Shown piece after piece: positions 1-9,003 of a stretch of 10,000 nt of DNA. Numbering within the stretch: position 1 is the first letter of the stretch; each line of letters starts with the position of its first letter. Position numbers and translations under genes: made by a program. A model generated the notes under the pieces. It was not told where the DNA came from. It saw only the letters and a program-made list of their open reading frames with translations, and searched no databases. This DNA is from Penaeus vannamei (Eukaryota; Arthropoda; Malacostraca; Decapoda; Penaeidae): assembly GCF_042767895.1 (NCBI RefSeq), contig NC_091564.1:42990556-43000555 (forward strand), in the 5' to 3' direction.

Positions 1-600
1 AGATGTTATCATTATTATAATTTTTATTATTATTAATAGTATTATCACTTTTTATTAATATTAATACTTTTTAATATTATGTCGTTATTGTTATTAATGT
101 TATAATAAGTATTATTATGATAATTTTTATCATTATTATTATTGTTATTATTATTATTATTATTACCATTGTTATTATTATTATCATTATCATCATTATT
201 ATCATTACTATAATTATTATTTTTTGTGACATATTACTATAATCATAATTATCATTATTGTCATCATTTTCGTTATGATTATCATTATCATCATTATCAT
301 CATTCTTTCTATCATTACTATCAGTGTTACTATTATTATTGTTATTTTTTCATGATCATCATTATTCATCATGACAATAATATTGTTATATATTTTTGTT
401 TATGTATTGTTATTATCATTATTGTTGATTATTATTATTGTTATTATTAATATTATTATTATTATTATTATTATTATTATCATTATTATCATTATTATTA
501 TAATTATTATTATTATCATTATCATTATTATTATTATCATTATTATTATTATTATCATTATTATTATTATTATTATCATTATTATTATCATTACCGTGGT
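1..600. repeat. Degenerate ATT/ATC trinucleotide array
   Basis: About 600 bases consist almost wholly of ATT units with scattered ATC, GTT and other variants on the plus strand. The cleanest part is about 440-595, where long runs of ATT alternate with ATC every few units. The earlier part (1-430) is more diverged. Reading frames across it give poly-isoleucine or Tyr/His-rich strings, as expected from a trinucleotide repeat, so no gene is called. It is an old interrupted microsatellite that was already repetitive at the window's left edge. Confidence 0.93.
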
Positions 601-1214
601 ATTATTCTGACTTCTTACATATAGGCAATATTTTCTATGCTTTAAAAGGATAGAAAGTACAGCAGCATACAGCTCTTTCTTGGGACCTCCATAGCGCCGA
701 GGCGTAAGCTACCGAGATAGTATTTAATTTGCAATAGGTTTCAATTTGCTACATAATATACCAAGGAACATAGGAACATAATAACACTATTCTAAATGCA
801 ATTTTAGGTCTAGACTAAAATCCTTCTCTATGGAATGGTGCTCTGTGTCATACTTAGGCGCCTAACACTGATAAATATACACAGAACTGAATGTTAATTT
901 GCGTTTTTTTTTATAAGTATAAACATGTAAGGAAGGAGAAATATGAATAACACTAAGAATACTTGCATGGTACGAAAGGGGAAAAGGTCGAAAACATATT
1001 TTTGGTAAACAAGGATGTCATAGAATGCCAATATTCTGTACATTGATACCGGGAACAATAAACCTAAAACATATATGAGAAACATACATTGCGAACCGGC
1101 TTGGTACACAGCTATGATTATTATCACTGACAACACGGTTGCTTCCCGATTTTCACGTGGGTGAGGGTGTGGCGAGAAAACTGATATGGGCGGAGGTGTT
1201 GAGGGTAAGTGTAA
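601..1214. other. Unique AT-rich spacer, nothing recognised
   Basis: Non-repetitive sequence between two satellite blocks. The longest frame is about 80 codons on the minus strand (894-1136). Its product is hydrophobic, has no motif I recognise, and shows no sign of being a real exon. I see no RNA gene, no transposon end and no convincing promoter here. Confidence 0.6.
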
Positions 1215-1334
1215 GATATAAGATTACCATTATGATTATTATCATTAACGTCATTATTATTATTATTATTATTACTATCATTGCTATCATCATTATCACC
1301 ATTATTGTCATAGTGATGATGGTAATAGTAATAG
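1215..1334. repeat. ATT/ATC trinucleotide tract
   Basis: A short version of the array at the left edge: ATT with interspersed ATC, ACC and GTC units. It drifts into GTAATA units and then runs straight into the GA satellite, so the two form one compound microsatellite. Confidence 0.85.
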
Positions 1335-1605
<271 letters not shown>

Positions 1606-2470
1606 TTCCTCACCACTCACTCACCCTCACAAGCGTGCGTGCCGCTGTATGATTCTTTGTATTAGTTGCAGCCAATCCAGAAAGTGCTGGTTCTATATGC
1701 ACTAACACCCGATCACGAGAAACCTTACCTTCGAGCAAACACAAAGGCACGAAGCCAAGCCAATTTCCCGGAACCGAGGGGCACGACAGCTACTTCTATC
1801 ATTAATGATATCCCAGCTTAGTGTATAACTTAGCCTAGAGTAATATCAGTAATTGATTGCTTCCCGATTCTCCGCTCTGCTTCGACCCTCGACGGGATAT
1901 TGGGTCGAGCGGCGGCTGTGCGGACTCTGCAGGAACTTGGAAACAAGAGAAGAAAAGAAAACATGTTTGGCTGAAATTGACTGAGTGCTCTTGCTCTTTC
2001 TCACGTGGCTGTCGAAAAGGTTTGCCGGGGTACGCACAGACTTTTACACACACATACAGACATGCACACGAACACACATACACACATATATACCGTGTAT
2101 ACCGGCTAACAATTCGAACCAAAAATAAAAACAACCGGTCTCGAGCCCTATCGTATGAACAAATAAAAACAAAACAAAACAAAAAACACGGTATCTCATT
2201 AGGAATTGGGAGACACTTTAGTTACAAGTGAGGACCTAGTACTCACAATAAACCAACCTAATCTATCCCTAATATATATACACTCCATCGCTACAATAAA
2301 GGGATCAAACATGAGTTTCTGTGGGAAATAATTGTGGTTGGCTGAGAGAAATAATGGGTTGTTCAATATCATTGTTAGGGAGGCTGTTCCTCTTGTTTAG
2401 CCAACTTTGGTGGCGGTTCGCAATTTATATTTGGCGATCAAGTCAACCGCTTGCCTCGGAGAAATACCTC
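1606..2470. other. Unique spacer with minor CA-rich stretch, no gene supported
   Basis: Mixed-composition sequence. It contains a CA/CATA-rich patch at about 2045-2092 and an A-rich patch of AAAAC-type units near 2160-2190. Frames of 115-124 codons on both strands (1835-2182 minus, 1857-2231 plus) overlap each other antisense. They have no recognisable domain and run through the CA-rich patch, so I do not call them genes. Confidence 0.55.
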
Positions 2471-2472
2471 TA

Positions 2473-2656
<184 letters not shown>

Positions 2657-2690
2657 TGCACTCACACATATTTACTTTTTCAACCATTTA

Positions 2691-2694
2691 GATA

Positions 2695-2782
<88 letters not shown>
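2691..2782. repeat. (TA)n block
   Basis: About 92 bases of TA with a single G at 2700. It lies only about 35 bases after the preceding TA block, from which it is separated by unique sequence. Confidence 0.95.
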
Positions 2783-2783
<1 letters not shown>

Positions 2784-2790
2784 GAATCTC

Positions 2791-4170
2791 CGTATGTAGT
2801 TTTGTGTGTATTGATCCAGTATATACATGCGTTTGTATGTATGTACGTATCAATGTTTGTACACGTCTGAGTGCCTATGCACGTATACATGCATGTGCGT
2901 GGCGCATCCGTCGCCGCAGAGCAATTTCCTCGTTAGCAGCGACATAAATATGAGGTCAGGGAGCCAATCACAGGCGGGGACGCCCTGATGAGACCATCTC
3001 ATCTTTAATACTTCGCAGGATTTCCTTCAGGACGGGAATGAAGCTCATAAATCCGAAGGTCCGGACTCTGAACCGCAACGAATGTGTGTTTAAGTGACAA
3101 CATATAAATATATATTTCGGTTCTTACCAGATTTGCAGATTTTTTTCTTTATTTATCGATAAGATGATCGGTTAACACATCATCATCCTCCCACAGCGAA
3201 CGACTCGGAGGCCGCTGGACGGGGGCCAAATATCCTGCCCCGATCAATAACCGGAGAAAATATAAAACTTGTGGTGGGAGGAAGAAAAGAAGAATAAAAG
3301 AGGAAATGAAAAACGAAAAGAAGCGTTTTTGCTTTGTGGAAGAATAACGCCGCTTGGTAATGTTTGCGAGTACCACCAGCCTGGCTCGTTGGCCCGTATT
3401 GTGGCCTTTGTCTAGTGACGAGGACACGTGACTGTGAACGAGGCGAGAGGCTTTCTGTGAACCGAACGGAGAACCTCAAAGCTGTCTCAGGTGCAAGCAA
3501 ACACCCGAGGAGAATGCTTGCTTGTTTTCTGGCCTCATTCCCTCTCAGGCCCAATTAAACGGAGGCAATAAGAATCGAGAGCAAGTACGTACGATGATTA
3601 AAAAAAGAAAGAAAGAAAGAAAAACGTAAAAGAAAGAATGGTTTGAATGTCAGTTCAAACTTTTTTCTAAATATTTACGTAAGCTCCTTCAGAGATGAAA
3701 GCTTCAACGCGGCTGATATCAGTATAATGAATTATCTAAACCTTTACTCGGCTGATTAAGGTACAAGAAAGAGAGAGAGCTTGATTCGACTTCCGCAGGA
3801 GATGGGATTCTCTCTCCAGCTGCGGATGTAACGAGATAGAAAGGCTATAACGGCAAGGACAAATGAATTACCTTGACCGCCCTTGATCACACATCGCCAA
3901 TTTGTTACTTGAGAACAAACGGAAGCAGTTGTGTGATTTAAACACTGTCCAAATATTATTCAGTGCTCAGATATTAGGCTTATCTCTGCGCTTAATTGTA
4001 TACATCCTTCAGCTCGTGTGAATTCATGATTCATTCAACGTGACGCTACATTAAGCACAGGAAACACATGATATGGCCTCACGAAATGCCTCTGGGAGCA
4101 GCGGAGTAGCTGAAGGTCTCCCTCGGTAGAGGCTGAATGCATAAGTTATAGAGCGAACGGGGAGGGAGGG
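2791..4170. other. Unique region, purine-rich in parts, no gene supported
   Basis: This is one of the two longest non-repetitive stretches. It holds a purine-rich plus strand at about 3251-3350 and an AAAG run at about 3600-3640. A perfect 7-base hairpin (2987-2993 pairing with 2997-3003, three-base loop) sits near the left end. Frames of 92-123 codons (3149-3427 and 3183-3554, minus) overlap one another and show no motif I recognise. I see no splice-bounded exon, RNA gene or transposon domain that I could defend. Confidence 0.5.
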
Positions 4171-4174
4171 GAGG

Positions 4175-4205
<31 letters not shown>

Positions 4206-4211
4206 AATATG

Positions 4212-4288
<77 letters not shown>
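4175..4288. repeat. (CA)n-(TA)n satellite at the PLE 3' flank
   Basis: About seven CA units (4175-4189) run into TA. The TA is interrupted by an ATAAATATGTAAAT segment near 4202-4216 and is then pure to 4288. It directly abuts the 3' end of the minus-strand Penelope-like element, whose 3' untranslated region starts at 4289. Confidence 0.94.
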
Positions 4289-4291
<3 letters not shown>

Positions 4292-4514
4292 AAGAAAAAC
4301 ACAATACCGTGTTGATAATATGGAAGAAAAACCCACAATGCACAAACTAGATTTATTGATGAAAGTGAGACAACAGTGTCGGAATTGTCCTCGATTCCAT
4401 CTTCGGGTCTGGAGAGGCAAGGGAGAGTAAGCGGTGTAAGAGGGAAAGGAGGAGAAGCACTCGGGAACTACGGGGCCGGTAAGGACAGGAGATCGGAAGC
4501 GAAGGGAGGTCAGA
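4289..4514 (-). other. PLE 3' untranslated region
   Basis: Non-coding tail after the C-terminal block, running into (TA)n. On the minus strand it has an AATAAA at 4352-4357 and then T-rich, GTGTTTTTCTT-like sequence directly before the satellite. The end resembles the GTGTGTTTTCTT segment in the inverted repeat at 6500-6510, which also runs towards a TA tract. The exact end could be blurred by satellite expansion. Confidence 0.6.
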
Positions 4515-4735
4515 TCAGGTCGAAGGATAAGGCGGTCTATGTGACGGGTGGCCGGCATAAGGGAGGAGACGAAGGATATGGGAAGCGAGGAGGCTGTCGG
4601 CAGGAGAGAAACCGCTGTTCAAGTTGAATTTGGGCAGCAGCTTAATCAGAGAAGATTCCACCAGTCTGCCGGCATGGACATCAGCGGAAGGGAAGAGAAT
4701 GCGTGCTGCTTTCCAGTCCATCTGTGTCCCACTGA
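4515..4735 (-). pseudogene. PLE C-terminal tail, shifted frame
   Basis: After a frameshift in the endonuclease, a second minus-strand frame carries the usual PLE tail: DWKAARI, then GRLVESSLIK, then FNLNSGFSPADS and SHILRLLP, ending at TGA 4515-4517. The original endonuclease frame instead ends at TGA 4681-4683. The overlap of the two readings places the indel between roughly 4718 and 4735, by inference from where family-like residues switch frame. Whether the last dozen residues are original or follow another small indel is unclear. Confidence 0.82.
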
Positions 4736-4956
4736 TGGCAGAAGAGGGCGTTGTTGCTATGTCCCCTGGATACAGCGTACTTATGCTGAGACAGACGCTT
4801 AGTAAGGCTGGCGCCTGTTTCACCAAAATACTGCTTATCACAGGAGGCACACGGAACAGCAGAGGTGCCCACCTTCGAGGTAGGGGGAGGGCAGGTGTGA
4901 ACCAGGTTACGACGGAGAGTATTCACCTGGCGAAAGGAGAGTCTGCAGTTGAGAGA
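4720..4956 (-). pseudogene. PLE GIY-YIG endonuclease domain
   Basis: This endonuclease would nick target DNA to prime reverse transcription. It is still in the RT frame after the TAG. Reading from the ATG at 4926, a linker (NTLRRNLVHTCPPP) leads into PCASC at residues 25-29, YFGET at 33-37 (the YIG half of the motif), Arg44 and His48, and His64 in LFCHQW. The CxxC plus two histidines match the zinc-binding pattern of PLE endonucleases, and Arg44 sits where the catalytic arginine is expected. The first half of the motif is weak (GTSAVPC rather than GIY). Reading fails at about 4720-4735: the family-like continuation DWKAARI appears in another frame. Confidence 0.87.
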
Positions 4957-5469
4957 CTACAGGGACCGACGGAGGGAGTAGATCTCCTCAGTGTAAGGCA
5001 GGCTGAGGACATGCAGGTGAGGAGACTCATTGGGAGGAGGGTCATGGTAGAAGGTACGTCGCGCCCTGGATAACGCGACGTCTAGGACATGGCGAGGATA
5101 GCCCAGTTTGGAGAACGAGCGACGCAGGAAGTCGATTTCTCCATCCAGGTACTGGGGGTCACAGATGCGGAGGGCACGAAGAAATAGCGAGGTGGCAACC
5201 CCTCTCTTCACATGCAGTGGATGGTACGAGAAGAAGTGTATGTACATACCACTGTGCATAGGTTTCCTGTATATAGAAAAGGAGAAATGATCAGCAGAGC
5301 GATGGACAAGAGTGTCCAAGAAAGGGAGCTTGTCGTCAACCTCCCATTCCACCTTGAAGCGGATGGACGGAGAGAGAGAATTCAGCTGCGACAGGAAATC
5401 AGGAAACAGGGCAGGGTCATGGGGCCAGAGAGCGAAGACGTCGTCCACATATCCCACATATATCAGTCA
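4957..5469 (-). pseudogene. PLE reverse transcriptase, active site to thumb (second half)
   Basis: This is the same frame as the preceding block, resuming after the TGA at 5467-5469. YVDD (5440-5451) supplies the second and third catalytic aspartates. LPFLD, about 40 residues later, is the usual next motif. It is followed by SIYRKP, an HP-x4-KRGVATSL stretch and GEIDFLRRSF-x3-GYP, all characteristic of PLE RT and thumb. The usual tryptophan-containing lead-in to YVDD is disturbed: TGA stands in the Trp position and a nine-base direct duplication (5444-5461) adds three codons immediately before the active site. The block ends at TAG (4957-4959), after which the frame continues into the endonuclease linker. 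No ATG is available; the apparent beginning at 5457 is a GTG inside the duplication. Confidence 0.9.
5444..5461 (-). repeat. Nine-base tandem duplication beside the RT active site
   Basis: On the minus strand ATATGTGGG is followed at once by ATATGTGGA (8 of 9 identical). The second copy encodes the YV of YVDD. The duplication keeps the frame but places an extra Tyr-Val-Gly before the catalytic loop. Confidence 0.75.
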
Positions 5470-6259
5470 CATGGAAGGACGAGGGGAGATGGAAGGGAGG
5501 AGCTCCGACTCGAAGAACTCCATGTACATGTTAGCCAGAACCGGGGTGAGAGGGGAGCCCATGGCAACACCGAACGTCTGTCAGTAAAAACGACCCTCAA
5601 AGGAGAAGGAATTCGACTCCACACACAGACGAATCAGCTGGAGGAAGATTTCGGTGGGAAGAGGAAGACGAGGATCCTCGGCAGGGAGCTTCCTCTGAAG
5701 GAGAGCGAGGACGTCATCAAGCGGGACCTTGATGAACAAGGAGTCGACATCCAGGCTCAGCATGGACGCCGGCGAGACACTGCGGACACGGGAGATGAAG
5801 TCCTGTGAATGGCGAAGGTGAGCAGGAGAGAAGGTGCCGAGAAGGGGAGTGAGAGACTTAGCCAGCCAAGCCGCCAGAGGATGCGTCACCGATCCCCGGG
5901 AGGAGATGATGGGGCGTAGAGGCACGGCCGCCTTATGGGTTTTAGGAAGCCCATAGAGATGAGGGAGGCGAGGGTTGACGACCTTGAACCTCTGGTAAAG
6001 GTTCGCCTCCGGGAAACAGGCTGCAAGCTCTCTCAGACGACAGTGGAAAGTGGCAGCAATGCGTTCCCTAGGGTCACTGGTCAAGGAGGCATAGGTGGAG
6101 GCGTCACCTAACAGGTCCAGGGCCTTCTGCAGGTAGGAGTCACGGTCGAGGACCACCACCGAGTTACCTTTGTCAGAAGGCAAAATGGTGACATCCTCCC
6201 TGCGCAGGCTGTGAAGGGCTTCACGGTAACGCATGGGGATGGAAGGGTTAGGGTGAAGG

Positions 6260-6261
<2 letters not shown>
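5470..6261 (-). pseudogene. PLE reverse transcriptase, fingers and palm (first half)
   Basis: An RT makes cDNA from the element's RNA. Counting from the ATG at 6234, residues 18-30 carry LPSDKGNSVVVLD, a PLE-typical fingers motif. Residues 93-101 carry LYGLPKTHK, followed by PLRPIISSRGS. Asp162 (codon at 5749-5751) in LDVDSLF is the first catalytic aspartate. The frame is open upstream of this ATG into the TA tract, so 6234 is only an internal methionine. A TGA at 5581-5583 interrupts the protein; the frame then continues as QTFGVAMGSPLTPVLAN, the RT motif just before the active site. The stop sits where this family usually has Arg, consistent with CGA to TGA decay. A second TGA at 5467-5469 ends the block. 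PLE RT identity is clear from the motif series. Confidence 0.9.

Positions 6262-6263
<2 letters not shown>

Positions 6264-6351
<88 letters not shown>
6264..6351. repeat. (AT)n satellite at the PLE 5' edge
   Basis: Pure AT for about 88 bases. It begins directly where the PLE coding frame is cut and ends 22 bases before the large inverted repeat. It breaks the PLE protein upstream of its first recognisable RT motif. Confidence 0.96.
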
Positions 6352-6355
<4 letters not shown>

Positions 6356-6373
6356 GGAATTCATGTTGAACAG

Positions 6374-6540
6374 ATTGCAACAGGAACGACGAAGGGAAGG
6401 GCAAAGAAAACACACGAGTATGCTGAAGGCCTTTTCGCTATTGCTTCGTCAGGTGGTATGCCCTGACGAAGCAATAGTGAAAAGGCCTTCGGCATATTCG
6501 TGTGTTTTCTTGCCCTTCCCTTCGTTGTTCCTGTTGCAAT
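6374..6540. repeat. Inverted repeat, 80/79-base arms, 8-base spacer
   Basis: The left arm (6374-6453) and right arm (6462-6540) are reverse complements, differing by four transitions and one single-base indel. The spacer is TGGTATGC (6454-6461). Three of the four substitutions are CG versus TG or CA, the signature of methyl-CpG decay. Each arm contains CTGACGA...GAAA...GGCCTTC reading outward from the centre. By inference these are two opposed copies of a PLE terminal (pseudo-LTR) segment; they could also be a separate fold-back element. Confidence 0.93.
6457..6496 (+). ncRNA. Hammerhead-ribozyme-like motif (minimal type I)
   Basis: The order matches a type-I hammerhead. Stem I is TATGCC (6457-6462) pairing perfectly with GGCATA (6491-6496), extendable by two G-T pairs. 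Then come CTGACGA (6463-6469), a stem II region (6470-6478), GAAA (6479-6482), the palindrome AAGGCCTT (6482-6489) as stem III, and TTC (6488-6490) as the cleavage triplet, cutting after C6490. Type-I hammerheads with very short stem III are known from PLEs, where they are thought to act as dimers. The weak point is stem II: only GC/GT around an AATA loop, with A6470 unpaired. The opposite-strand copy has an intact GC/GC stem II but no stem I. This one may be degenerate. Confidence 0.6.
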
Positions 6541-6558
6541 ATATGTATATGTATATAT

Positions 6559-6613
<55 letters not shown>
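6541..6613. repeat. (TA)n with G interruptions
   Basis: TATG and TAGA variants at the left (6541-6562), then pure TA. It starts immediately after the right arm of the inverted repeat. Confidence 0.93.
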
Positions 6614-6615
<2 letters not shown>

Positions 6616-6620
<5 letters not shown>

Positions 6621-6691
6621 GAATGTGTGTGTGTGTGTGTGCGTGTATGTGTATATATATAAATACACATACACACACACACATTCATATG
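6616..6691. repeat. Second inverted repeat built on (TG)n/(CA)n
   Basis: The left arm (6616-6654) begins CATATGAATG, runs through TG units and ends TGTATGTGTAT. The right arm (6663-6691) is its reverse complement, beginning ATACACATACA and ending CATTCATATG. The arms differ by about 10 bases in TG-repeat length. The unique CATATGAATG ends show a true inverted duplication rather than chance pairing of TG with CA. It is flanked on both sides by TA tracts. Confidence 0.85.
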
Positions 6692-6693
6692 TA

Positions 6694-6770
<77 letters not shown>
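6692..6770. repeat. (TA)n block
   Basis: About 78 bases of TA right of the second inverted repeat. With the tract at 6541-6613 it can extend the fold-back, since TA is self-complementary. A short TG run follows (6771-6791). Confidence 0.94.
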
Positions 6771-6772
<2 letters not shown>

Positions 6773-6878
6773 GTGTGTGTCCATGTGTGTGTAATTATAT
6801 ACATGTATACAAAGTAACACACACAGAGGGAGAAGAGACACTGAAGGCAAAGGTAACAAAAGGTTACATAGAGAAAAT

Positions 6879-7028
<150 letters not shown>

Positions 7029-7420
7029 TTATCAGAAACAGAAACAGGGAGAACGCGGCGAGCCAAGAGACCGGACCCACACGAAGCCAACCAAACAGAG
7101 GAGCCGGCTCTTCCCCAGCGTCCAAAGGATGCACTAAGACCCCTTGAATTCTAAGACGCGGATGCCATGTGGTTCTGACGTAAAAGACTCTGCGTTGTGA
7201 CTAAGTTATTTGTTATTCCAGAAGCGTCTGGCAATGCTTTCTCACACCTTCTTGTTCTGGCTCTCGTTCCGTCCGCTTTAAGCTTAACTGTTTCCTTTGC
7301 TGAAAGATACGATTTGCAAATCACGGGGCTTCGTTTTTTCTGCCTTTGGCACATTTGTGTGTCGTGTGCCTGATCGCTTGTTGTTAGTGTATGTCATTGC
7401 TTTTTTTCTTTAGTTTGAAT
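7029..7420. other. Unique spacer, nothing recognised
   Basis: Non-repetitive sequence with the ten-base palindrome GAGCCGGCTC near 7100. Short frames (67 codons or fewer) have no recognisable motif. I see no RNA gene. Confidence 0.5.
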
Positions 7421-7700
7421 TTTACTATTATTATAATAATGTAATGATATCTTTATGCTAATGGTTTATGATAATGATGACGATGATAATAATAATGAAA
7501 ATGATAATGATAAGGATAATGATGATGATGAATTATCATCATTATATCATTTCTATTAGATCGTCATGATAATCTTTTTTTAATAGTACTTCATAATTAT
7601 CAGTCATAATTACTTTTAGTATTATCATAAAGAGAATCATCTTTAAAATTATTATTGTTGTGATGGTTACCTTCATTATATCCATCATTACTCCTACCAT
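7420..7700. repeat. Degenerate ATT/ATC-type repeat that switches strand
   Basis: From about 7470 to 7530 the plus strand is GATAAT/GATGAT-rich. From about 7531 it becomes ATTATCATC-rich, the complement. At the switch, TAATGATGAT (7517-7526) pairs perfectly with ATCATCATTA (7535-7544). It is the same repeat class as 1-600 but more decayed. Confidence 0.75.
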
Positions 7701-8702
7701 CAGTGACTCAGTGTCAATCATTAGATGAACTCAACTTATGATAGACAGGCACCGTATTATCAGATTTGGATAGATGGAAATCGTGGCTTAATGGTATTAA
7801 TGGGCAATGTGATGTCTGCAACAAAATCAAATCAGCGAGTGCTTGTTTCCGTGACTTTTCGCTTGGTTTCCCACCACTGCCTGACCCCGCGCGGAAAGGG
7901 AGCATCCGGGTGTATTTTTACCTTCCAGCACCGTAGCTCCTCCATCACGAAAACTCTTACTCCAGCCTCCCCGCGCCCACAACACGGAAATGGGCGGCTT
8001 GCGGTCCCAGCCTGAATTTGCAGAGGTTCTCGAAGCAGCAGCCAGCGCGGGAGGTGTGGGGTTACGGGCAATTGGCCTGTGGACATGGCCTATTGCCCCC
8101 AGCTTGGCCTCCTGCCCCTCCCTCCTCCCCCTTCCGTCTATGGGCCAGACAGAGGGGGCGAGGAGGCTGGAAATCTCCTCCTTTGTAGTCGTCGTCCAGA
8201 GTCCTAGGCAACGCGAGGGGAGACAGAGGGATGGCGGAACATCAAGGGAACTCTGAGCATCGTGTGTGTGTGTGTGGTACGAATGAGGCTAAAAAGGGTA
8301 AGAAAAAGAATGTTTCACAGAATGAAGCTTAGCGTGTCAGCGCTGTGTATAATGATAATGGAAAGAAAGGAGAAATCGATGTCTGTGAAGTTCGTTCTAG
8401 AAGTTCTGCGCCAAAATGTTTTCGGTAAGACATCAATATATATATGAGCTCGACACCATAAAAAGATAAAAAGTGAAATACGCCAAATGCTGATGTACTA
8501 TGTTTTATTACATCACCATAGAAATGGCCCTGAGAGGCACACAAGTTACCATACAAAGATATTACAAAACAGCACATTTCCTATTCATCTGTGTGGTAGG
8601 CCGACTGTCAAATAAAATTTCTATCCTTGTCTGACTATGAAATATTGAAATTCTGCCGCAAAAGGATGTGCTTAAATATGTCAGTTTATCTAATCATATA
8701 AA
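7701..8702. other. Unique region, GC-rich centre, no gene supported
   Basis: The base composition rises in GC from about 7880 to 8230. Overlapping frames on both strands (7832-8086 minus, 7990-8256 plus, 8329-8577 minus) have no motif I recognise. None is preferred over its antisense partner. The GC-rich part could be an exon or a regulatory region of a host gene, but I see no positive evidence. Confidence 0.5.
8066..8098. other. GC-rich imperfect hairpin
   Basis: GGGCAATTGGCC (8066-8077) pairs with GGCCTATTGCCC (8087-8098) at 11 of 12 positions, with a nine-base loop. It stands in unique sequence and is not explained by the satellites. Function unknown. Confidence 0.7.

Positions 8703-9003
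<301 letters not shown>

Larger units (their letters stand above)
4289..6263 (-). mobile_element. Penelope-like retroelement (EN+), 5'-truncated relic
   Basis: A minus-strand retroelement of just under 2 kb. It encodes, in order, a Penelope-type RT and a GIY-YIG endonuclease, followed by a 3' untranslated region of about 220 bases with an AATAAA on the minus strand at 4352-4357. That order and pair of domains is diagnostic of endonuclease-bearing PLEs. The element lies exactly between two (TA)n tracts (ending at 4288, starting at 6264). The part of the protein before the first RT motif is missing, so the copy is 5'-truncated or its 5' part was replaced by satellite. Three in-frame stops and a frameshift make it inactive. 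Whether it belongs to the Penelope/Poseidon or Neptune branch cannot be settled by eye. Confidence 0.9.

Noticed and set aside
1..600. CRISPR-like or satellite DNA with spacers
   Set aside because: There are no fixed direct repeats with unique spacers; it is a drifting trinucleotide microsatellite.
2984..3003. CTGATGAGACCATCTCATC as a possible second hammerhead core
   Set aside because: It has CTGATGA and a hairpin but no GAAA block after it and no closing stem I, so only a short hairpin can be supported.
5212..5808. A 198-codon open frame on the plus strand
   Set aside because: It is the antisense shadow of the PLE reverse transcriptase, which has the conserved catalytic motifs on the minus strand.
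7832..8256. Host gene exon in the GC-rich segment
   Set aside because: Overlapping frames on both strands have no recognisable domain, and I cannot identify splice sites or a start with any confidence.
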